Source: Methylocucumis oryzae
GTDB taxonomy: Bacteria > Pseudomonadota > Gammaproteobacteria > Methylococcales > Methylomonadaceae
Length of the DNA: 47,155 nt
NCBI RefSeq assembly: GCF_000963695.1
Contig: NZ_LAJX01000059.1
Location: 1 to 47,155, forward strand
Reading direction: 5' to 3'
Part shown: one piece after another, positions 29,291 through 39,081 of the stretch
Layout of the letters: every line of letters starts with the position of its first letter
How positions within the stretch are numbered: the first letter of the stretch is position 1
Notes under the pieces: generated by a model
What the model saw: only the letters and a program-made list of their open reading frames with translations
Databases searched by the model: none
Told to the model about the DNA's origin: nothing
Made by a program: the position numbers and the translations under genes

Positions 29291-32138
29291 AGCGTTTTAA
29301 CGATAACGCCGGTAAACTCGCCTCACCCGCGATACCCGCCGCATGGAATACGCCATTAATCGCACCAAAACGCTGTTTAATCGTCAGCCAAACCTTAGAA
29401 AATACCTCCGCATCGGCTATATCAACAGCATAATAGTGATGCTGACCGCCGTAAGCGCTTAACTCAGATAAAGCCTCAGTGATACGTGCCGATTGTGGTT
29501 TACGGCCTACTAACACTGTATTAGCTTGGTAAGTTTTCGCTAAATAACGGGCAAATATCAGCCCTAAACCACCGGCACCACCAGTAATCAGATAAGTACC
29601 ACCGGTTTTAAGCACGCTTAATGAAGGTCCTGGTGAAAGTGGTGTCATCGCAGGCAAAGCTTGCAGCCTACAACGATAACAGGTGTTTTGGCGATAACAC
29701 GCGCTGACCATAGTCTCTTGTTGTAATTCTTGCGCCACGACTTCCCAATGTTCAGAGCGCTCATCGACGAGTAACACCGCTAAACACATAGTTTCAGGCA
29801 ATACCAAACGCGCTGAGCGCTCAAACCCTAACCAAGCTTCTAAATAACTGCGTTCAAGCGTATCTCGATAACAACCTGCTAATAACACCTTAGCCACAGT
29901 CAGTTTGCTGGCTAATAACGCTTTTAATACCGCCGCTATCGCTAAGGTTTGTTGGTCAAAATCAGGCGCTATTGAGGTGGTTAATGACCAGGCGCAAACC
30001 ACCGCATCAATACGTTGATGGTGGGGTTTCAGTTCGGCAAATAGCTGTTGATAAATGGATTCGTCTGTTAACGGTACGATAAACTGCGTCTCGGACACGC
30101 GTTGATAAACACTGCCCGGTGCTACGATGATGATAGTTGCCCCAACTAACGCAACAGGTTTAGCAATATCATCGACAAGACACAAGACTGTTGATAAAGC
30201 TTGCGTTAGCCCTTGCTTAACGGGTTCGGCCTGCCATGTCTCGGTAAATAACAATAATTCAGCATTTTGAGTTTGCACCGGTTTAGGCATAGACTCAGGT
30301 TGTGACAGCATAACCTCTTTACCCGCCCAATACCGTTCACGCGCAAACGGATAACCGGGTAACACACATTTACGCAGCTTGGTATTAAACAATCCCTGAG
30401 CTGAAATCGAATACCCTTGGCAATAAAATTGCGCTAAACCGTGCAATACCTCGCCATAACGCGCTGGCTGGTCACGCAAACCATGACTTTGCGTCAATAA
30501 ATGCTCAATACAAGCAACCAGCGCCGGTAACACGGCAAAATCACGCGCAACAACGCCACGGCAACCGCTGTTGCTATCATCAACCAAGGCTGTTAATGCC
30601 TCGGCTACGCTAGTCACTACAACAGCATAGCGGTAATTAAAATGATGCCTACCGGTTAATAAGGTGTAACTGACGCTGGCTAAAGATGACTCGTCGGCAC
30701 CGAGTAAAAACGCATGTAATTGTTGGATTTGCAGCGTTAAAGCCGCTTCAGTTTTTGCGGATAACACCAATAAATAACCCGGCCAGGTTTCGGCAGGCGT
30801 GCTAACAGGCGTATATTCTGCTATCACCACATGCGCATTCGTCCCGCTCATGCCAAACGCACTCACCGCGCCTAAACGAGGCTTAGTTGAAGCCCAAGGT
30901 TTAAGTTGTTTATTGACATAAAACGGGCTATTCACCCAATCGATATAGGCATTTTCTTGCTCGCAATACAGACTGGCTGGAATCTGTTGTTGTCTTAACG
31001 CATGGACTAGCGCTGTGACGCTGACCAAGCCTGATGCGGCAAAACCATGACCAAAAGCCGGTTTTGTTGACATTAAGGCGCAGCTCGCCGTTTGTGCATT
31101 AGCTGCGTTAAACACCTCGGATAATGCCGTCACTTCTACTGCGTCGCCTAGCGCCGTGCCCGTACCATGTGCAATAACACAGCCCATATCGGCCGGATTA
31201 ATACCGGCTTTGCGGTACACTTTATGCAATAACGTCGCTTGTGCAGCACCGCTGGGAGCTGCCATGCCATTGGTTTTACCGTCGTGATTAACACCTATGC
31301 CCTTAATAACCGCTAAAATCGGGTCGCCATCGAGTTCTGCTTGTGCCAACGGTTTTAACACTAGCGCAACCACCGCTTCACCTGGAATCATACCTTGCGC
31401 GCGCTGATCAAAGGCATAACATCGGCCATCGGGCGAGGTCAATCCAGCTTGAGCTATCGCGACATAGCGCTTTGGCGTCAGCATCAAATTAACGCCAGCG
31501 GCAATGGCCACCTCACATTCTTGGTTATTAAGGCTTTGACAGGCCAAATGTAACGCGACTAACGATGACGAACAGGCCGTATTAACGGCTAATACCGGCC
31601 CATGTAAATTCAGACAATACGCTAAACGCGCCGCTAACACGCCATTATGCGTAGACATGACGCCTGGATGTTTGATTAAGTCCTGGTAATCACCTTCTTC
31701 GACGCCAACAAACATCCCGACTGTTTGCTGAGCTAAATGTTCTGGCCCTAACCCTGCGTGTTCTAAACTACGCCAAGCTTCTTGCAATAATAAGCGCTGC
31801 TGCGGGTCCATCTGCGCCGCTTCTTTAGGCGAGATTTCAAAAAATAACGGGTCGAATTCATCAACGCCAGGCAACAACGCACTCCATTTACAATTGGTTT
31901 TATCAACGTCTTGTAACGGGTCGCCATATACCGCTTGCCAATCAAACCGGCTACTCGGAATTTCGCTAATCGTATCGCTACCTTGTGCTAATAATTGCCA
32001 AAATTCATCACTGTCACGTGCATTCGGAAAACGCCCGCTTAAGCCAATAATGGCAATCTCTTGTTGTGTTGACTGAGTTCTAGCCGTGATTACTGGCGGG
32101 TCGTAGCTCGTAGGTTTTGTATCAACAACAGTTTTTTT
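29286..32138 (-). CDS. Synthase fragment 6: KS3 and N-terminal part of a ketoreductase
   Basis: KS3 (about 32060-30813) starts IAIIGLSGRFPNARD. It has variant motifs: NTACSSSL in place of DTACSSSL, PGEAVVALVL in place of PGEGVGAVLL, and PAFGHGFAASG in place of NIGH. The triad residues Cys (near 31574), His (VIAHGTGTALGD) and His are all present. After the linker (LPGYPFARERYW) comes a long ketoreductase: a structural subdomain, then the NADPH-binding LITGGAGGLG and GVFHAAGIAGEA. The frame fails at the A4 run 29288-29291 (plus), within LPALSLKRF; the next fragment continues EQVLRPKITGTQ. Confidence 0.86.
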   Translation of the reverse strand, partial: KKTVVDTKPTSYDPPVITARTQSTQQEIAIIGLSGRFPNARDSDEFWQLLAQGSDTISEIPSSRFDWQAVYGDPLQDVDKTNCKWSALLPGVDEFDPLFFEISPKEAAQMDPQQRLLLQEAWRSLEHAGLGPEHLAQQTVGMFVGVEEGDYQDLIKHPGVMSTHNGVLAARLAYCLNLHGPVLAVNTACSSSLVALHLACQSLNNQECEVAIAAGVNLMLTPKRYVAIAQAGLTSPDGRCYAFDQRAQGMIPGEAVVALVLKPLAQAELDGDPILAVIKGIGVNHDGKTNGMAAPSGAAQATLLHKVYRKAGINPADMGCVIAHGTGTALGDAVEVTALSEVFNAANAQTASCALMSTKPAFGHGFAASGLVSVTALVHALRQQQIPASLYCEQENAYIDWVNSPFYVNKQLKPWASTKPRLGAVSAFGMSGTNAHVVIAEYTPVSTPAETWPGYLLVLSAKTEAALTLQIQQLHAFLLGADESSLASVSYTLLTGRHHFNYRYAVVVTSVAEALTALVDDSNSGCRGVVARDFAVLPALVACIEHLLTQSHGLRDQPARYGEVLHGLAQFYCQGYSISAQGLFNTKLRKCVLPGYPFARERYWAGKEVMLSQPESMPKPVQTQNAELLLFTETWQAEPVKQGLTQALSTVLCLVDDIAKPVALVGATIIIVAPGSVYQRVSETQFIVPLTDESIYQQLFAELKPHHQRIDAVVCAWSLTTSIAPDFDQQTLAIAAVLKALLASKLTVAKVLLAGCYRDTLERSYLEAWLGFERSARLVLPETMCLAVLLVDERSEHWEVVAQELQQETMVSACYRQNTCYRCRLQALPAMTPLSPGPSLSVLKTGGTYLITGGAGGLGLIFARYLAKTYQANTVLVGRKPQSARITEALSELSAYGGQHHYYAVDIADAEVFSKVWLTIKQRFGAINGVFHAAGIAGEASLPALSLKRF

Positions 32139-33657
32139 GTAGGACTTCAGGCGGCGCCTCAATCAAAAGCTCGCTGCAATCATTGAGTAAATAACGCGTT
32201 AACGCGTTGATATTAGTTTGTGAGAAAAACACGGCGGGGCTAAAGCTAATGGCGTAATGCTTAGCAATAGCCCTAGCCAATTCAGCTAACGTAATGGAAT
32301 CAAAACCAAAATCGATAAAGTTGCTGTTAATATTGATTCGGTCTAGCGGTAGTTTTAAGACCGTGTGAACTAAATGTTTTAACTCAGACTGTACGCGTTG
32401 TTCTGGATGCAATGAGGTAGTTAATTTGGTTTCTACGGTAGCCACGGCAGCAATAACCGACGGCGCGGGTCTATTAACCGATTCTGTAATAGTATGCGCC
32501 CAACCATAACGTTGTTGTTCAAACGGGTATCCGGGTAAATTTAACCGTTGTACCGGTTGGTTATGATACAAAGCCTGCCAATCAACATCGTTACCCGCTA
32601 GCCAGGTTGCTAACAATTGGTGTTGATAACCCATGCCAACCTTATTGGTTTCGAACTCGCTTTGGGTAACACTGTTTTGGTACGCAAAGCGTACCCTACC
32701 ATGCTCTGATTCTTGGGTAATGGGTTCGTAGGGTACGCTTTGCGTACCACAAGAAGCCAAATAATCACTTAGCTGTACGGCTAATTCAGGTAGCGACGCA
32801 GAAACAAACCCTAAGCGATACGTCAATGCTTCCCGTCCTGTCTGCAAGGTATACGCTAAATTAAGCAAACTGTGTTTAGGCTGGCTTTGCCAAGTAGGTT
32901 CTTTAATCGTTTGCCATAAGCGTTGTACGACTAAACGCAAGCGCTCAGGCTGTTCAGCCGATAACACGATACATACGGGTTCACTCGCTGGTGTTGTCTC
33001 AGGTTTAGCAACAGCGTCTAAATACTCAGTAAGCACCGCATGAGCATTAGCACCACCGGCACCGAATGACGATAAACACGCCACGCGTGGCTGCTCTATA
33101 CCGTCAAGCACCGGCCTAACCCAAGGCGTTAACTGTTGCGGTAAATAAAATGGCGTCGCAGTAAAATTAATATTCGGATTGACCTCTGCGCTATGTAAAG
33201 TCGGGGCTAGTTGTCCGTGTTTTAATTGCAACAGAATTTTACTTAAGCCAGCCATACCTGCGGCCGCTTCACAATGCCCAATATTGCTTTTCACCGAACC
33301 TAACGCACATTGCTCTGGTTGCTTACCCATCGCTTGAAAGGCTTTCATCAAGCCTGTGACTTCAACCGGATCGCCTAATGCCGTCCCGGTACCATGCGCT
33401 TCGATATAACTAACCGCGCGCGCATCTATCTTGGCTTGCGTTAACGCCTCAGCAACAAGCTCAGCTTGAGCATTCGGATTCGGCACGGTAAAGCCGTGGG
33501 TTCTGCCATCGTGATTAATGGTCGTCGCCTTAATCACCGCATAAATGGCGTCACCGTCGCGTTGAGCATGGCTTAACGGTTTTAGCATCACAGCGCCTAC
33601 CCCCTCACCCGGCACAAAACCATCGCCACCCGCGCCAAAACTACGGCAACGACCATC
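32122..33657 (-). CDS. Synthase fragment 5: second half of KS2, ACP
   Basis: Continues KS2 with GFVPGEGVGAVMLKPL, IEAHGTGTALGDP and NIGHCEAAAG, so KS2 has the full Cys-His-His triad. The usual post-KS linker follows (AYTLQTGREALTYR). Next is a stretch coded by a large inverted repeat (32678-32749), then LPGYPFEQQRYGW and an ACP with DFGFDSITLAEL (serine near 32298). There is no reductive domain between KS2 and its ACP, so a beta-keto group would be left unless trans enzymes act. The end of the frame (PEVLQKNCC) is caused by a homopolymer at 32132-32138; fragment 6 continues with YKKTVVDTKPTSYD. Confidence 0.86.
   Translation of the reverse strand, partial: DGRCRSFGAGGDGFVPGEGVGAVMLKPLSHAQRDGDAIYAVIKATTINHDGRTHGFTVPNPNAQAELVAEALTQAKIDARAVSYIEAHGTGTALGDPVEVTGLMKAFQAMGKQPEQCALGSVKSNIGHCEAAAGMAGLSKILLQLKHGQLAPTLHSAEVNPNINFTATPFYLPQQLTPWVRPVLDGIEQPRVACLSSFGAGGANAHAVLTEYLDAVAKPETTPASEPVCIVLSAEQPERLRLVVQRLWQTIKEPTWQSQPKHSLLNLAYTLQTGREALTYRLGFVSASLPELAVQLSDYLASCGTQSVPYEPITQESEHGRVRFAYQNSVTQSEFETNKVGMGYQHQLLATWLAGNDVDWQALYHNQPVQRLNLPGYPFEQQRYGWAHTITESVNRPAPSVIAAVATVETKLTTSLHPEQRVQSELKHLVHTVLKLPLDRININSNFIDFGFDSITLAELARAIAKHYAISFSPAVFFSQTNINALTRYLLNDCSELLIEAPPEVLQKNCC
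32678..32749. repeat. Perfect 22-bp inverted repeat in the post-KS2 linker
   Basis: A 22-nt sequence at 32678-32699 (TGGTACGCAAAGCG...) is repeated exactly as its complement at 32728-32749, with a 28-nt loop. It is translated in frame within the linker between KS2 and its ACP. Confidence 0.88.
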
Positions 33658-36239
33658 GCTAGCGACATGGTGAGCTGAGCTAGCAAGCGATATTTATTCG
33701 GATGCAACGATAAATTCACTCCACCAACTAGGGCCGCTAAACACTCGCCCCGGCGTAAACTCTGCACCGCTTGATGCAATGCTGTTAATGATGAAGAACA
33801 CAAGGTATCAACAGCCAAACTAGGCCCGTGCAAATCTAGCGTATATGACACCCGATTAGCGATTGAACCATAAACCGACCCTAGCGATTGCTCACCGCTA
33901 AACAATTGATATTCGCCATACATGACGCCGACAAACACGCCAACTTTACCGGCAAAGACACGTTGTAAACTGGCTTTGTTATAACCGGCATCTTCTACCG
34001 TATGCCAAGCGGTTTGTAAAAACAAACGTTGTTGCGGGTCCATGCTCTCCGCTTCGCGTGGCGAAATCTTAAAAAACAGCGCATCAAAACTCTCAATATC
34101 CGATAAAAAACCACCAAAACGGCATAAATCAGCATAGCGCGAGTCATTGTTATCCCAGCGCTGTTTAGGTACTTCGGTAATACAATCAGCCCCTTGTTTA
34201 AGCTGTTGCCAAAATGCCTCTAAATCTTGCGCACCTGGATAACAACCGCTGACGCCAATAATGGCAATATCATCGGCTAAATAGAGCGCGTCTTGTGCCT
34301 GGCTTTGACCATCAGGTTGAGTCTCTAAAACGGCTTGTTGGGGTGTCGCTAAATTTAATAACTGCGCTAAACCCAAGCCATGCTGCTGGTAAAAATACTG
34401 GGCTAAGTCTTGTAAGCAGTGATATTCAAAAAACAACGTCTTAGATAACTCACCTAAATCTCGCTCTAAGCGCGTGGTTAATTGTTTAATCAACAATGAC
34501 GTTAATCCGTATTGGTCAAAGCCTGCGTTTAAGCGTAGCTGAGACAACGGTATTTCCGAAACTTCTGAGAAAACGGTTTTCAGATAGTCTTGTACTTGAT
34601 TTAAGGTTACAACATGTGTTTCAGAGACAGGAATAGCAACCGGTTCCGGCTTAGCGCTAGCCGCTTCAGGCCAATAAGCCGTCGTGTTATCGAAAGGATA
34701 ACCCGGTAACGCCACGCGTTTACGACCAGCTTCTGTAAGACCTTGCCAATCAAACTTAGCGCCCTTAACCCAAGCCTCCGCCAGTTCGGATAATGTTAAA
34801 CGCGCCGGATTTTTTAGCTCGTTAACAGTATCTAGCGCCTGTCCGATAAACAGCTCAGCATTAGAGTCACGCCGTATTAACCAAGCCGATAGTTTCTGTT
34901 GTAACTCGCTATGGCTACTAGCAATTACGGCCAAACGCTGCGTCATAGCCACCCGTCCTACCTGGAACGTATAGGCTATATCAGCTAAATTAGGCAAGCC
35001 CGTCGTCATCGCTTTGGTTAAAAATTGCTGGAATCGGGTAACAAGTTGCATAAGTTGTGGCTCCGTAGCCGCCGATAACACGATTAAGTGCGCTGCTTCA
35101 GCGCGATTAGCCAACGTTGCAGGCGTTGTGCGATATTCCTCTAATACGGCATGAGCGCTAGAACCGGTTGCACCAAAGGCATTCACTAAGGCTCGTCTAG
35201 GCTGGTCCGATGACCAAGGCATTAGCGCATCGGCCAAACGTAACCGGCTGTGTTCTAGTTGTAATAACGGATTAAGCGGTTGCTGACTTAAGCTTGGAAA
35301 AATATGACCGGAATGAAATTGCGCGAGTACTTTAGCAATTTGTGACATGGCCGAAGCCGATTCTAAATGACCGATATTGGCTTTAACACTGCCGAAATAA
35401 ACCGGCTTAACGTCTTCATCCTGTTTAAACACTTGTTTTAATGCCGCTATTTCCGCCGCATCGGCCAGGCTAGCCCCTGGCGCGGCAGCTTCGATATAAC
35501 TAATCGACGCAGCCTCTATACCCGCAGCCGCGAAGGTTTTAGCAATCGCTTGCGCTTGTTTTTCCGCATTAGGCGCACCATAGCGTAGCGAATGCCCGCC
35601 ATGACTAATACCGGTGTTTAATACCGAGGCATGTATCGTGTCACCTTGCTCTTCGGCCTTCAGCAAAGGCTTTAACACTAATACGCCTACTCCTTCACCG
35701 GCCACCCAACCATCGGCGTGTTGGCTAAACGGTAAACAGCGGTTGGAATGACTGAGTAAGTCTAACGATTGTAATAAGGTTTGATGATATGGATGGCTGA
35801 GCAAATTAACCCCAGCGACAATCGCCGCGCCACACTCACCGTTTCGCAGTGCGGTGACAGCATGATGCAACGCGGTTAACGCAGACGAACATGAGGTATC
35901 GATGCTAAGACTAGGCCCATTAAAATCAAAAAAATACGACAAGCGGTTGGCTAACGATGAGCGCACCGAGGTCGGCGGCATAGTCAAACCTTGTTGCCAT
36001 TGCCCGGTGCCATAATGCTGATAATCATCCCACATCGCCCCAATTAACACGCCTACTGTACCGGCTACTCGATTAAGCTCAGCAGCGGTATAGCCTGCAT
36101 TGTCTAAGGCCGCCCAAACCTGTTGCAATAATAGACGTTCTTGCGGGTCTAGGGTTTTCGCTTCTTTAGGTGTGATATTAAATAACGCCGCATCGAAACT
36201 CGCTATATCCGTTAAAAAACCGCCAGTGTTGCGAAAACG
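33597..36239 (-). CDS. Synthase fragment 4: KS1 (His-deficient), ACP, first half of KS2
   Basis: KS1 keeps the nucleophile (DTSCSSAL, near 35890) and the second histidine (NIGHLESAS). The usual EAHGTGT is EAAAPGA (near 35486), so the first catalytic histidine is alanine. Ketosynthases of this kind (KS0) pass chains on without elongating them in other trans-AT lines. A linker with AYTFQVGR and LPGYPFDN leads to an ACP with FDQYGLTSLL (serine near 34499). KS2 starts at IAIIGVSGCYPGA and has DTLCSSSL (Cys near 33800). The frame is lost near 33657, after LLAQLTM; the expected SDGRCRSFG continues in fragment 5 after one added base. Confidence 0.86.
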   Translation of the reverse strand, partial: RFRNTGGFLTDIASFDAALFNITPKEAKTLDPQERLLLQQVWAALDNAGYTAAELNRVAGTVGVLIGAMWDDYQHYGTGQWQQGLTMPPTSVRSSLANRLSYFFDFNGPSLSIDTSCSSALTALHHAVTALRNGECGAAIVAGVNLLSHPYHQTLLQSLDLLSHSNRCLPFSQHADGWVAGEGVGVLVLKPLLKAEEQGDTIHASVLNTGISHGGHSLRYGAPNAEKQAQAIAKTFAAAGIEAASISYIEAAAPGASLADAAEIAALKQVFKQDEDVKPVYFGSVKANIGHLESASAMSQIAKVLAQFHSGHIFPSLSQQPLNPLLQLEHSRLRLADALMPWSSDQPRRALVNAFGATGSSAHAVLEEYRTTPATLANRAEAAHLIVLSAATEPQLMQLVTRFQQFLTKAMTTGLPNLADIAYTFQVGRVAMTQRLAVIASSHSELQQKLSAWLIRRDSNAELFIGQALDTVNELKNPARLTLSELAEAWVKGAKFDWQGLTEAGRKRVALPGYPFDNTTAYWPEAASAKPEPVAIPVSETHVVTLNQVQDYLKTVFSEVSEIPLSQLRLNAGFDQYGLTSLLIKQLTTRLERDLGELSKTLFFEYHCLQDLAQYFYQQHGLGLAQLLNLATPQQAVLETQPDGQSQAQDALYLADDIAIIGVSGCYPGAQDLEAFWQQLKQGADCITEVPKQRWDNNDSRYADLCRFGGFLSDIESFDALFFKISPREAESMDPQQRLFLQTAWHTVEDAGYNKASLQRVFAGKVGVFVGVMYGEYQLFSGEQSLGSVYGSIANRVSYTLDLHGPSLAVDTLCSSSLTALHQAVQSLRRGECLAALVGGVNLSLHPNKYRLLAQLTMSLAMVVAVVLARVAMVLCRVRG

Positions 36240-38859
36240 TTTTTGTTACATCGGCTGCAATTGGTCGCCGGTAATCGCTTTCGCTATTAAATTCAATCGC
36301 CGTAAATGCCGTTTTACCGTGTTGTAATAACTGAGCAAACTCGGCTAAGTCTTCAGCACCCGGATAAACACCGCTGATGCCAATAATCCCTATTGCTTGC
36401 TGCTGTGATTTCGATAGCGCACGACGTTGTAAAAACGGCCAAAACGCTGGTAACGGCGTATTCACCGCGCCTATCACGAAACTATGCAATAACTCATCAT
36501 CAGGAGTTAACGTAAAATCGGCGCGTATTTTATCGAATAACAGACCACCGATAGGACACAAACCTAAGCCAAACTCAGCTTGCCGTTCTAGCAACAATTG
36601 TCCTATCGCACCAGCTTCTAACAACGCAGCAAATACTGGCTCACGTTTGTTGGCAAAGATAAATAACACTGCTTTCGCCTGACTGGCATGTTTACGATTA
36701 AACGGCGTGTAACAGCTTTTTATCGGCTGGGATAGCTGGGAACAAACCGGTATTAAACCATGCGCCGCTAAATCATAACGATAAAGCCCCGATGCCAGCT
36801 CGCTAACACCTTGTTCTTGCGCGTACAGATAAAACTGCAAGCTATTGGCTGCGGTAAGTTTAGTAAATAAATACGCATCAAGATTCACCGACTGCGGCCT
36901 TAGCAAACTCAGCAAACCGCTTAATGCCGATAGCGGTATAGTCTGGTCTAAATAATCCCGTTTAGCCGCGCGCGCACCATACCATTCAAGCGCTACTGGA
37001 CTATCGTCTAGCGCCAGCGCCGTACCGGTACACGGTCTTAACTGCCTATGCTGCTCATGTAACTGGTCGCGTTGTTGCTGGCTAGGAAAACTAACCGCGT
37101 GTCCAGCCGCACCAATCACTGATTCAATCCCCGCTAAACTCACTTGACCGAACGCGGTTAAACTCACATCCAGCACCGGTGCAGGCTGCGCCCAATCGGC
37201 TAAGCCACCGATTAAACAATGCATAAATTGCTGGCTAGGCTCTAATTGAAATGCCTCGGCAATGACCGCAAAGCCAGACACCGCGACTGGCAATAATGCT
37301 AGCTCTAGCTCAGCTTGGCGACTTTGTAGCATTTGTGCCAGGTAACCGGCTTCTAATACCGATAACACTTGGCCTAAGCCTTGATAAATCGGTGTAATCG
37401 CGGCCAACTCTGCGATTAAAAACAAGCCGAATTGAGCGTCTGCAGCTAAATCTACGTTAGCAAACGCATGTTCTAGCCCATGCTGAGTGCTGATTAAATG
37501 AAGCTGATGCATCACCGGATGGTAATAATAAATCCCCGCCGGTATGTCGTGTACGGCATCGTCTTTAAGCCAAACATAGACTTGCACTGGATTTAAACCA
37601 CCTGCCGACGAATACAAATACTTAGGTTTACCTTGAACGTCGCGTTGTTTTAATAACGACAATAACTGCGCGAGCTTAGCTTGAGATAACGCGGATGGTT
37701 TAGAGGCTAACGCTGGACGACGATAAAATGCGGGTTCAAACTCAAATGTCGGTAAATTAATTATGCTTGGCTTAACCATCGTCAAGCCATAAGGTGTTGT
37801 TTTTTCTTGTTGAATAGTCGTTGTTAGCGCTGCCGACAATGCCGCTACCGTAGGCGTCGCTAAAATGGCGTCAAGCGCAATCGTTACGTTAAATTGCTGA
37901 CGGATACGTTCAACTAGGCGCACCAACGTAAACGACGTCGCACCGGCATCAAATAAATCATCGTGCTCAGTCAAGCCCGGAATCGAGAACACCTCAGCCG
38001 CTAACGCTAACAGTGCTTGCTCAAGGTTTATTGCTTGTTCAACCGAGTGTTCAGCCAGATAACGACTCAGCGCGGCTAACGTAGGCTGTTGTAAAACCAC
38101 CTCAATCGGTATAGCAATCCCAGATGCCGCCCGAATCTGCTCAATTAAACGCACTAGCGTAAACGACGTCGCGCCAGCGTCGAATAAATCATCATCGGGT
38201 GATAGGCTTAGATTAAGCACGTCTTGCGCTAGGCGTAACAGCTGAGCTATCGCTAAGCTAGTGGATTTAAGCTCAGGCTTAATCGCACCTACTGGGATGG
38301 ACTGAGGTATGGGCCAAGGTAACGCGTCTCTATCGGCTTTACCATGCGCCGTCACCGGCAACGCTGCCATGAACACCACATGATTAGGCACCATGTATTC
38401 AGGTAAAACGGCTTTAACATAGTCTCTAACCGCCTTCGCCGTTAAATCAGTATCAACACACTCCAAATAAGCGACTAATTTAGCATCGTTTAATGCTTGA
38501 TCTTTAACCAGTACGACAGCGTCATTAATCTGCTCATGTTGTCTTAAACACGCCTCGATTTCGCCTAACTCGATTCTAAACCCGCGTACTTTGACTTGAA
38601 AATCTAACCGGCCTAAATACTCGATATTGCCATCGGGTAACCAACACGCTTGGTCACCGGTTTTATACAGCTTAATTTTAGACCACGGTACTTGAATAAA
38701 TTTTTCTGCCGTTAATTCAGGCCGGTTTAAATACCCTCTCGCTAAACCTACGCCGCCTATATGCAGCTCACCGGCTTGACCAGCAGCAACAGGATTTAAT
38801 TCAGCATCTAAAATCCATAGTTCAATATTGGCTATCGGCTTACCTATCGGGACTTTTTT
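36178..38859 (-). CDS. Synthase fragment 3: A-domain end, two PCPs, two oxidase domains, KS1 start
   Basis: Coding resumes just after the stop with KKVPIGKPIAN and runs through A6-A10 (GELHIGGVGLARGYL, YKTGDQACW, HGKADRDALP). Two peptidyl-carrier domains follow with the same core, DLFDAGATSFTLVRL, the phosphopantetheine serine lying in TSF. Then come two tandem SagB/nitroreductase-like flavin domains, about 37730-36460. The first has FYRRPAL, YSSAGGLNPVQVYVWL and GIYYYHP; the second has LYRYDL, LLEAGAIGQ and GLGLCPIGG. FMN oxidases of this type turn thiazolines or oxazolines into azoles in other NRPS, but no heterocyclisation domain is present here. KS1 begins at IGIIGISGVYPGAED. An extra base in the A run (plus 36240-36244) breaks the frame; the true continuation is TKRFRNTGGFLTD. 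Confidence 0.85.
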   Translation of the reverse strand, partial: KKVPIGKPIANIELWILDAELNPVAAGQAGELHIGGVGLARGYLNRPELTAEKFIQVPWSKIKLYKTGDQACWLPDGNIEYLGRLDFQVKVRGFRIELGEIEACLRQHEQINDAVVLVKDQALNDAKLVAYLECVDTDLTAKAVRDYVKAVLPEYMVPNHVVFMAALPVTAHGKADRDALPWPIPQSIPVGAIKPELKSTSLAIAQLLRLAQDVLNLSLSPDDDLFDAGATSFTLVRLIEQIRAASGIAIPIEVVLQQPTLAALSRYLAEHSVEQAINLEQALLALAAEVFSIPGLTEHDDLFDAGATSFTLVRLVERIRQQFNVTIALDAILATPTVAALSAALTTTIQQEKTTPYGLTMVKPSIINLPTFEFEPAFYRRPALASKPSALSQAKLAQLLSLLKQRDVQGKPKYLYSSAGGLNPVQVYVWLKDDAVHDIPAGIYYYHPVMHQLHLISTQHGLEHAFANVDLAADAQFGLFLIAELAAITPIYQGLGQVLSVLEAGYLAQMLQSRQAELELALLPVAVSGFAVIAEAFQLEPSQQFMHCLIGGLADWAQPAPVLDVSLTAFGQVSLAGIESVIGAAGHAVSFPSQQQRDQLHEQHRQLRPCTGTALALDDSPVALEWYGARAAKRDYLDQTIPLSALSGLLSLLRPQSVNLDAYLFTKLTAANSLQFYLYAQEQGVSELASGLYRYDLAAHGLIPVCSQLSQPIKSCYTPFNRKHASQAKAVLFIFANKREPVFAALLEAGAIGQLLLERQAEFGLGLCPIGGLLFDKIRADFTLTPDDELLHSFVIGAVNTPLPAFWPFLQRRALSKSQQQAIGIIGISGVYPGAEDLAEFAQLLQHGKTAFTAIEFNSESDYRRPIAADVTKTFSQHWRFFNGYSEFRCGVI

Positions 38860-39081
38860 TTATCGGGGCGTTTGTTGGCACGGCCAATAACTGACATCGA
38901 CCGCCGCTTCAGTCGGGCCGTATAAATTATGTAGCTCAGCGGGTAGAGTCTCTAAGCATTCACTCATTAATTCATAGCTTAACGCCTCACCACTGACAAA
39001 AATCCGCGTTAAACTCGTACAACCGGATACACCGTCTTGCTTAAGAAAAAATCTAAGCATAGACGGCACAAAATGACACAC
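38860..39081 (-). CDS. Synthase fragment 2: adenylation domain, middle
   Basis: The middle of the adenylation domain with the specificity pocket (VCHFVPSML, IFVSGEAL) and motif A5 (NLYGPTEAAVDVSYW). Reading the ten pocket positions by analogy with GrsA and EntF across fragments 1-3 gives D, V, W, H, F, S, L, V, D, K. This is the EntF serine code, so L-serine is the predicted substrate. The fragment ends at TAA 38860-38862, which is in the same frame as fragment 3. The stop sits between a C run and an A run of eight, so compensating homopolymer errors would remove it (expected TPDKK...VPIGKPIAN). Confidence 0.82.
   Translation of the reverse strand: MCHFVPSMLRFFLKQDGVSGCTSLTRIFVSGEALSYELMSECLETLPAELHNLYGPTEAAVDVSYWPCQQTPR

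Noticed and set aside
38860-38862. TAA as the natural end of a short adenylation protein
   Set aside because: The same frame continues the adenylation domain directly after it (KKVPIGKPIAN), and the stop lies between C and A homopolymer runs.
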